64,000 nucleotides of DNA, from NCBI GenBank assembly GCA_903813345.2, contig CAIIXF020000001.1, positions 436,001 to 500,000 of the forward strand, given 5' to 3'. Shown one piece after another: positions 1-10,300 of this stretch. Within the stretch, counting starts at the first letter, position 1; the number at the start of each line of letters is the position of its first letter. Below the pieces are notes generated by a model. The model had not been told where the DNA came from. It searched no databases and was given only the letters and a program-made list of their open reading frames with translations. Position numbers and translations under genes: made by a program. This DNA is from Owenia fusiformis (taxonomy: Eukaryota > Annelida > Polychaeta > Sabellida > Oweniidae).

Positions 1-115
1 CATCAATTGCTGGTGAATTGTATTCTTACTCATTGGCTCGGAATATGTGGTACAGATTTTGTATTGAGAATATGTGTTGAGAAAAGTAAAATACTAAGAC
101 ATGATTTCATTGCAG

Positions 116-348
116 CAGCTGATGCATCGTCCCACCCCGGAAGTGGCTTCCGGTTTAAAAGTTCCCTGCATCATACGTCAGTTTCACGTGACCACAGTAG
201 CAGACCAAAGTTCAGGAGAGACTACGTGGCGCTGAAACAGCACCCAGGGGGGTCGCAACACAACACGAGTGTGGGGGAGGGCAGTATCAAAAGGGGCACA
301 ACACGACTGGCCAATGAATCAACGGGAAACACTGAAATATATGACTGA
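116..348 (+). CDS. Possible last coding exon of an unidentified gene
   Basis: A splice acceptor (TTTCATTGCAG) ends at 115. The frame from there stays open for about 77 codons to a TGA at 346-348. The peptide is hydrophilic, rich in Ser, Arg, Lys and His, and ends in an acidic NTEIYD tail; it has no membrane segment. It would suit the cytoplasmic tail of a receptor or adhesion protein, but I recognise no family. Base composition is more GC-rich than the flanks, which supports coding. The rest of the gene would lie left of the window. No canonical AATAAA follows within 270 bases. A different frame from the same acceptor stops after about 39 codons. Confidence is low. Confidence 0.35.
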
Positions 349-622
349 AGATGTAGACAATCATCTTGATTATGTATTCATTGACAATCTGAAGTTTATG
401 TAGAAAAAGTTCAGTTGTGAGATATTAAGAATTGTACAAATACTGAATATCATTGAAATGCATTGAAATGTAGTAACATTAATCCGTGTCCTTCAATTTA
501 ATGTTCTAATCAATTATGTCCGTATATACTGTATACATGTTTTTGCAGTAACTTTAATTTTAATCAAGATTTTTTTATCAAGAACAAAATAATCGTTTGC
601 CAATATTTTAACATTCCTATTT
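349..622. other. AT-rich spacer, nothing recognised
   Basis: AT-rich sequence after the putative last exon. I see no coding frame, no repeat and no clear polyadenylation signal. Confidence 0.4.
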
Positions 623-1450
623 CACTCCCCTCCATAAGTTTGGCAACCTTAGCTCCCCCATTGAACTAACTGTAAAGCCTCTTTACGTTTGAATTTTTAT
701 TTACTTAATCTGCGATGAAATAACTTATAATATCGATGGAAACGTAACTTGACTTTATTTGCAATACTTAACTTGTGATGAAATTACTTATAATATTGAA
801 GGAAACATTACTTGACTTTATATCCAATACCTCCAAATTTTCTCGTTTTTCCCTCAATTACAATAGGTCAAAAATTGATGATAAATGTGTGGGTTCGGGG
901 CAAATCAGAAATCAGGATATCTTTTCAGTAAAAGATTCAGCAAAAATATTTTTTAGAAAATTGAATTGTCTAACTTTGTACACTAAGTGTGTAGTTTACT
1001 TGATGAATACTTAAGTTACAGAGCTTCAAAGCCTACTATTTCAATGGGAGAAGTTTTTTGAAAAACAATTTTGACTTTAAAGACCTATAACTTTGTTGAA
1101 CCTGAAGAAACGTATCATTTTTTTTAGCAAATTCAATTGCCTACCTTAATTGTATTTTTTGCAAGGGCTCGGGTGGATAGATATTCTGTCATATGACTTG
1201 CGGCAAACCTACCATTTCCCATTGGTTAACATGGGAATGTCAATTTTCAAAAATTTATCATAGATTTTGGACCTATTCTAATTGAGGAAAAAATTGAGAA
1301 AATTTGGAGGTATTGGAAATAAAGTCAAGTAATGTTTCAAGTAATAAGTATTTTCCTCACAAGTTATTTAAATGAAAATTCAAACGTAAAGAGGCTTTAA
1401 CACGTAGTTCAATGGGGGAGCTTAGGTTGCCAGACTTGTAGAGGGGAGTG
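623..1450. mobile_element. Foldback (long inverted repeat) element
   Basis: The left end (CACTCCCCTCCATAAGTTTG, then GGCAACC and a run through AAGCCTCTTTACG) reappears inverted at about 1300-1450, giving arms of well over 100 bp around a unique centre. There is no long coding frame. The same right end and centre recur at 24700-25218, so this is a dispersed family. It is probably a non-autonomous DNA transposon; the superfamily is unknown. Confidence 0.7.
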
Positions 1451-4330
1451 TAAAACCTTTATTTCTTGATTATCATGAATAAAAAGATCATTTTTATGAG
1501 TACCACAGGCAGGTTTTTGTCGAATACTTTGATATACTGTAGAATAGTATCCAAAGGGACCTTGGCAAGCAGTTAGAAAAGGCAGAAATCCTAATTTCAG
1601 AATTTTGGGTACGCAGGGCACATCGCATTTACGTCACACTATTCAATATAGGAGTTTCTAAATAGCTTTAAAATCTTGCTCATTCTCGCTTTTTCATGTG
1701 ATTTTAAGTGATTTGCACATCTCTAATGATTTACTTTGCTTTATTTTTGATAGCATATTTGAATTCAGTGACAAGTTTTCTCCATAATAGCTTTGCTTTA
1801 CACAGTTATGCCATGTTGAATCATTTTTCACGACATCATTGGTGCAATGCTAAAATTCATTAAAACCTTGGCTCATTTGGATCACAACCAACATTTTCAT
1901 GTTTGATCACAATATGTACATTGAGAGGGTCATCCGATAGTATGCCATTCGAGTTTCAGGCAGATTCAACCATTTAGAAACTATACAATCTGCTTTTGAT
2001 GTATACATGTACATAGAGGTTATTTTCTGGGAGGGATTCAATATGGGTTTTATTCAGAGGGACAATATGATATTTCCCGAGGGCCCAGGGTGCCTATGCC
2101 TATGAAAGCAAGCCTATATGTTTAATAGGCTTTCAATCTTCATACTTCTTACGTTTCAAAATCTATATTTCCCGGGAGGTGAATTTTCGTGAGCGGGTTT
2201 CGGAGGTGAATACGATTTTCGTGAGCGTGATTAAGTGGGCCAATATGATTTTTTTCAATATCAAAAATATTCCCGGGTAGTTTCATGGGATAAATAGAGG
2301 TTATTTAATGGGAGGGATGGAATATGAATTTTATTTCAAGGGAAATATGATATTGACCGAGGGCGACATATTTCTGGTTGAAGACAGAAAGATGTGATGA
2401 GTATCAGAATGGTTTATTGAATGTAGGCTTGTATTTATGAAATACATTAATTAAAAGCTATTGATTCAAAATAAAATTTTAAAAATATATAAGGCCGGAT
2501 TATCTAAGTTCAAGAATGTGCAGTTCAAATGTTGATGTCATTGTTTGTGCCCACTGTCCTCCCGATTTTTCAAAATCAAATATAACTCGTATTTGAATTA
2601 TTGCAAGGTAAACTGAGCCAAATGTTGAAAGAGTAATTTTGTTTTCGCAAAGTTCTAGCCTGAATATAAGATCGTCATATTATTGATTTCCAATATAGGT
2701 GTGTTTATGCGTATAAACCCTGCCATAATGCACCATTAATCACGAACATATATAGGACTTATTGTTAAGTTACATCGCCCTGTGTACAACTGTATTGGTG
2801 ATAGTTGTATACATTGCCAGGAAGATAAGCCGATTTTGATACAATTAACAATGGAAGAATTTACCGACTCTACATCAACTAGTAAATAACTTAAATCCTC
2901 AATAGGGTTTACTACAATTCCGTAAAGGTATACGTGCACTAGAGGATATTCAAAGCCAATGTTAATGGACATGAACTACGACATTTTAAACAAAAACAAG
3001 TCATAAATAGACGTTTTGTTGTCTGTTGAGTGTATATACAGGCTCAGGTAAGTGACTTTTACACATAGTTGTAGAATGCTAATATAAAGATTGTACAATA
3101 TACATTTTGTATGATGAAAACTAAATTCTATTTCCAGTTACATAAATATACTGTAGGCCAGTTTTACAGCTCGATTCTGCGGCTTTCTGCCTTGTCATAC
3201 CTTGTAACTATGACTATCATAAGATAATATTGTATATACATAAAAAATAACATAGTATCACTATGTTAGTCTCAGCTTGTAATTAATATATTTGACTTTT
3301 TGAATATTATCTATGGTTATCATCTGAAAGAATTAATACACTTACTAATAAAATCGCCTAGTGACACCAATTGAAAACTGGTTATGCTATTCTTCGTCAT
3401 TCTATTTTCTATTTGCCTAAAGTGATGTTATTATCCAAATAATCTTATAATGTCAACGCCATGATTACTCAAAATGTCAACTTTATCATGATTTTAAGCC
3501 TTATAGTTTACCAATAATGAACTATAACGACATTTCTCACACAAATGATATCAGTGTGGTTATAATGTTTGACAAAATCAGTTCTTTTTCAGTTTCCTAT
3601 TTTTCAATAGACATGGAATGGTTTCATTTTATATAAAAATTAGTCGTTCCATGTACTGAGTTACTCCATAAGATTGTATATATGTACATACGTGATTACA
3701 AGTTGTATCGGATCAATAGACATGGTTAAGTCTTCATTTACTCTATTAATTATTGAACGTTGGAATGAATGCTTGAAGTAATTCATTAAAGTCTTTCCAG
3801 ATAATGAAATAGTAATTTGGGAAAAATGTCATTATCAGAGTATAGTTTTATTGCAAAAACATTAGTTCAAGTATACGCTTACACTTCCTAACAAGAGTAC
3901 AGCGCATGTCTTGGACATATACTGTTGTATTATTTGCACTACGGATCTAACATGAGTTATACATGGATAAGTCCTAGATTTTCTTGTATTTCAATTAAAC
4001 GGGAAATGTCACTTTTCATTAATCAACAATAAAATTATTACTGCATATAATAGATGCAAAACAATTCCAATTCCGGAATGCTTTATTTCCTGTTATCATG
4101 ACATTGCTTGTTGAGTGTACTAACAGTTAGAATAACTTCTTTGACAAATCGAAATTTCGTCACTAAGAGTGAAGAACCACAAACTGCAATACTAATTGAC
4201 ATAATTGACTAGTAATTACGTAACGTCATATGTTTTCAGAGAACACTCATACTTACATATATCACACACACCACAATAAGAGGGACTTTACACAGAACAA
4301 TCTGTTCGGATCTATTAAATCCCTGCAAAG
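1451..4330. other. Tetraspanin upstream region with a short direct repeat
   Basis: No convincing coding frame. Two copies of a roughly 70-bp sequence lie at about 2014-2083 and 2293-2365; both contain GGGAGGGAT and end in CGAGGGC. A small hairpin (GAAAGC...GGCTTTC) sits at 2104-2135. The last 100 bases before the tetraspanin ATG should include its 5' UTR and promoter, but I see no unambiguous TATA box or initiator. Confidence 0.45.
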
Positions 4331-7300
4331 ATGGGTCTAGGATGTGGATCGAAAACAGCGAAGGGGTTCCTATTCGTCTTCAACATATTATTCTTCGTGA
4401 GCATTATTTCTGTCTATTTCGATATATATATATGGGTATCACTGGTGATACATTCGAAAATGGCATCACATTTATAAATACATATTTATTTAGAAATGTT
4501 TCATGTAATGTAGACAGTATATCCACAGAGGTATTCCTGATTCTTGACATTCAATTAGTTTTAACGCTAAATTCTGTATAATTAGCTATAGAATTTAGAT
4601 ACATGCGTATAACGACATTTTGATCTTAGGATTTGTCTTTCTGGTTTAAGGAAATTATATATTTGAATTTGCAGCTTTTGGGTGCTACAGCTCTGGGACT
4701 TGGTATCTTTGTCCTTGTTGACAAGGCTCAGCTGACCTATCTCACTAAGCTTGGAGGAGTAAACCAGGTATTTAGACTGTTTTTGATGATTAATTTATCT
4801 GCTTAAAAACAATATTGCATTGATCATCTCAATACATGAAATAAAAATATATTTTACTTCTGAAAAAATATTGTTTCACTTTTCAAAAGAGCAAAACAAC
4901 CGTGTCATACTTTTGAAATAAAAAACAACATGGTTTTTCATTTCAGAAAATATCATAATCAATATTCAATTACAATTCAAAATATAGTATATATTTTAGA
5001 TGACCCATATATGTAGAAAAGAGTGTTCGATTTATATGCTATGAATAGTTCGAATAAGTGTTAATACGATCTTTGTAATACTAATGATGTGGTGCAATCC
5101 ATGTAATAATGAGTTAACTGTCCACATATTTATTATGGGTTTACTACATGTTCTAAATCAACCCTCATATATTACGATTTTATTAAATGTTTTGAACCAG
5201 CTTTCGTGCACAGCGATTTAAATTCATGTTTTGTTCCACAGGTGGATGTTCCTGGATTACTCGAAACCTCCGCCTATGTTCTTATCGCTGGTGGGGGTCT
5301 GGTGTTCATCATTGGATTCCTGGGCTGTTGTGGCGCATGGAAAGAAGTTAGAGTTTTCCTCATAGTGGTAAGTTACTCAATACTTTTTGAATTCAGAAAA
5401 AGCAATATGGCCTGTCAACAGGAACACACCAGAGCCACAGAGATAATTTCTACTCTAGATTTTCCAAACCGATTTCCAATATCACTATAATCGAGTATTG
5501 TTTTTCCAGTATGCTATCATGGTGTTGCTGATTCTCCTGGCCGAGATAGGAGCTGGGGTAGTTGCCTTTTTATTCAGGGATAAAGTAAGTGAACTTAATA
5601 CACTGCCTTCCATTTGTTTTGCAATTGCAACTTGATGTTTTTATTGGATAGCATATCCAAACATGTTAATGTTTGAATCTAACCTTAATGACAATAGATA
5701 TTAATGGCAAATTGTAATACTATGTAACCTGTCGTTATACTTCAATTTGCATTTTAGGCGATAACAGAGTTGAAATCCTTCCTCAATGAGACCATCGTAT
5801 ACAAATACGAGGGGCAATTGACAACATCTGAACCGTTCTCTCTTGCCTGGGATCTTGCACACGTGACGGTAATGTTTTCCTTATAATGATATAATAATGA
5901 TAATCATAATAATCATTCATCTAATTTTTCATTTGTTTTGAATAATCATTCATATATTTCTTTATTTTTTTGAATAATCATTCATCTATTTCTTATTTTG
6001 TTTTGAATATCAATTATCAATTTCTTCATTTGTTTTGAACAATCATTCATCTATTTCTTATTTTGTTTTGAATATCAATTATCCATTTCTTCATTTGTTT
6101 TGAATAATCATTCATTTATTTCTACGTTTGTTTTGAGTAGTGACTCATCTATTTCTTCATTTGTTTTGAATAATCATTTATCAATTTCTTCATTCCTTTC
6201 AGTTTGACTGCTGCGGGATTAACAACTCTACAGATTTCGATGTTGCTTCGGCATGGAACAGATCATATACATTGACTACGAATAACATCTCTAGCACTGT
6301 AAACATGGTGATCCCACCCTCTTGTTGTCGGTTTACCGACAAATCATTATACCCCAGCAATATCGGCTCGTTGACATTCGTCAATGACACATGTCCCATT
6401 GCACCAACAACATCCAATTCATGGCTAAACACGGTAGGAACCCTAACGTCTATTTTTCATAAAAATGTAAATGTACAAAAATAATATACAAGGCCGAGAA
6501 TTAAACCATAACATTGTGATATATTTTGATTATATCCTTCCAGGGATGTTATCAAACCATTTATGACTTCGTCCTGCAGAATGCCTACATAATAATTGGC
6601 ATAATATACAAGGCCGTGAATCAAACCATAACATCGTGATATATTCTGATTATATCCTTCCAGGGATGTTATCAAACCATTTATGACTTCGTCCTGCAGA
6701 ATGCCTACATAATTATTGGCATTGGGATAGGAATAGGTGTTGTGGAGGTAAGTTCTATTTACATAATAATTGGCACTGGGATAGGAATAGGTGTTGTGGA
6801 GGTAAGTTATATTTACATAAGTATTGGCATTGGGATAGGAATAGGTGTTGTGGAGGTAAGTTCTATTTACATAATAATTGGCATTGGGATAGGAATAGGT
6901 GTTGTGGAGGTTAGTTCTATTTACATAGTTATTGGCACTGGGATAGGAATAGGTGTTGTGGAGGTAAGTTATATTTACATAATTATTGGCATTGGGATAG
7001 GAATAGGTGTTGTGGAGGTAAGTTCTATTCACATAATTATTGGCATTGGGATAGGAATAGGTGTTGTGGAGGTAAGTTCTATTTACATAATAATTGGCAC
7101 TGGGATAGGAATAGGTGTTGTGGAGGTAAGTTATATTTACATAATTATTGGCATTGGGATAGGAATAGGTGTTGTGGAGGTAAGTTATATTTACATAATA
7201 ATTGGCACTGGGATAGGAATAGGTGTTGTGGAGGTAAGTTATATTTACATAATTATTGGCATTGGGATAGGAATAGGTGTTGTGGAGGTAAGTTATATTT

Positions 7301-10300
7301 ACATAATTATTGGCATTGGGATAGGAATAGGTGTTGTGGAGGTAAGTTCTATTTACATAATTATTGGCATTGGGATAGGAATAGGTGTTATGGAGGTAAG
7401 TTCTATTTACATAATTATTGGCATTGGGATAGGAATAGGTGTTATGGAGGTAAGTTCTATTTACATAATTATTGGCATTGGGATGGGAATAGGTCTTGTG
7501 GAGGTAAGTTCTATTTACATAATTATTGGCATTGGGATAGGAATAGGTGTTGTGGAGGTAAGTTCTATTTACATAATTATTGGCATTGGGATAGGAATAG
7601 GTGTTGTGGAGGTAAGTTCTATTTACATAATTATTGGCATTGGGATAGGTATCGGTGTTGTGGAGGTAAGTTCTATTTACATAATTAGAGAGATTTCGCA
7701 CCTAGTGAAAGTACAACTTATAACGTATACTTATACTTATAGGTAAACGTACAAGGTGTTTCATAATGTGGGCATTTCGTCAGGAGAGATCTTCTCGGAC
7801 TGTAATAAATACAGGTCAAAGGGATGCCATTTGTACTTTCTTGAATTGTAGCATGTTTAGTTGATCCAAATGTGTTTGTCTAGAATAAAATAGGCTCGTA
7901 TATAGTACATTTGTTATAGACCCATCTCTTCTCAAATTGACTTTTTGGAGATGCTTGTTATGAAACACCCTGTATGTCATTTGTTGAGCTACTGAATGGG
8001 TCGTCTCCGGGAATTGCTAGAACCTACTGGTTTGATTCGTGTTTCAAATTGATGGTTAAAGTATTTGATTGGATACTGTTCCCACTCAGCCAATTAATTA
8101 AAAAAATGCTTGCGGTCAATTGTTCCACACACATGTAGGCAAATCTTTATACGGAGATCCAACTGTATACGTTATCATCTACGTAAATATACCGTTTTGT
8201 AAGTTCATTGAACTTATACTGATCATGAAAACATTGTAATAATCAACTTGTTTATGTAATGACTCACTTTAAAGAATCATGACTCACTTTAAAGGATCGT
8301 GTTTATAATACACTACAACTACAAGGACACGGAAGCAAGCATTTTATTATAATGTGCATAATCTACACGTGCAGATGACAGTGCATTCACAGGCTCTAGT
8401 TGATGGAGCTTTTCTATAACGGGAATAGTTATGTTCCATTAAGTACAATTTAAAATTGATTTTAGTAAATAAAATAGTTCGACATGACCCTTTAAACTAT
8501 ACGTATACGTATAAGTTGTACTTTCACTTATGTGCGAAATCTCTCTAATATTGGCATTGGGATAGGAATAGGTGTTGTGGAGGTAAGTTCTATTTTATTT
8601 TGACGAATAATTTAATATTTTAGTTGACGTAAACTTAGTCCTATTAGACATTCAAATAAAGATGTTGATGAATTGAGCAATCTTTACTTGTTCTCTTGAC
8701 TGAAATCATTTCATGTTTTATGCACTACTGGCTTGCTTGCTTGCAGATATCAGTTGTATTCGCTGCTTGTTATTTATCGAAAGCTATTCACAATTCAGCA
8801 GAATTTGAAGTTACAAAAGTTACCAACTTTTGAGTTACATAATGAGGGTAGGGATTTATAACATAGGCATGGTTCAAACCTGAACGATTGACAAAATACC
8901 ATTGGAAATGTCACACGCCACTTTATACTTCTTAATAGTTAGATATTCTTTAAATACCTTCTGCACCATTCACTTAATTAGCCATAAGGATCTATTTTGT
9001 AAAATTATACAATTCTAGACAACTCAAAATATCTTAACTTGTATTTTAGGATAATACATCTCTTCTCAATTTATCAGCTTTTGCACATTCCTTTACCCTC
9101 ATTCTAGTTTGTTGGAGTCATATCAGCATTGTGCCTTGCTCATGCTATTAAAAAGGATAAAGACGAAGATTCAGTTACGGATCTCAGGAAGGCTGACCGT
9201 AGAGCGAGGCGACGGTAATTTTGAGTGAAACATGGATTGCTAAAATGTTGAAAAACGTGTATTAATAACAATGATTCATTAATACCCTGCTTTTGATTGC
9301 ATGCACTAACCACAGTAATCACGTGATCACATTGGTCTCCACGGATTGGCTGCATGTGGTCACGTGATTCTAAAAGTGTTACACACATCAAATGTAAATG
9401 GGAGTTTAAACTTGCATATAAAATCGAAACGCCAACCTATACGTATGACAAATCGCCCATACAAATGCATCGCTTAAATATTTTCCGTTGACGTTTAGGT
9501 TGTGAGGAACATTGCAAGCTTAAACTCCCTGTATGTATACTTTTAAAACATGCTTATAACCAAAATCACATTGTTTTGCTGCTTAACAATAATTGGCTTT
9601 ATCCCGTGGTGTTTGTCTGCATCATCCTCCAAATAACACGTCATGTCAGTCTTCTTTGTTTCTATTGCATCAAGTATGGTTTGATCAAGTGATGTAGCAA
9701 CACAATGCTCAAATTTACGGACGTCTCTCAGTTCAACGTTCCAACAATGTGGACGTTTTATACTCTCTTCTATAAGTTTGGCAGTCAGAAGTTCATCCTA
9801 GACTTTGGATACACCAATCAATGTTTGGCTATTTGAAAAAGTCACATATGTTTCCAAACTTTAGATCAGGAACAATATTAAGATTCAGACAATGAGAGAT
9901 TTGATATGCTAATCAATGGAAACTTCTGGTTGCCAAACTTATGGAGGGAAGTGTATATCACTACATGTACCAATAGTTTGATTCGTATATCACATCACAA
10001 ATCTTATGGAGGGAAGTGTATGTCACTACATGTACCAATAGTTTGATTCGCATATCACATCACAAATCTTATGGAGGGAAGTGTATATCACTACATGTAC
10101 AAATAGTTTGATTCGTATATCACATCACAAATTTTATGGAGGGAAGTGTATGTCACTACATGTACCAATAGTTTGATTCGTATATCACATCACAAATCTT
10201 ATGGAGGGAAGTGTATGTCACTACATGTACCAATAGTTTGATTCGTATATCACATCACAAATCTTATGGAGGGAAGTGTATGTCACTACATGTACAAATA

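Noticed and set aside
6457-7701. A 414-codon open frame on the - strand
   Set aside because: It is the reverse reading of the 54-bp array; a period divisible by three keeps several frames open automatically.
6742-7746. A 334-codon + strand frame as a separate gene
   Set aside because: It is read-through of tetraspanin exon 7 into the donor array, not an independent gene.
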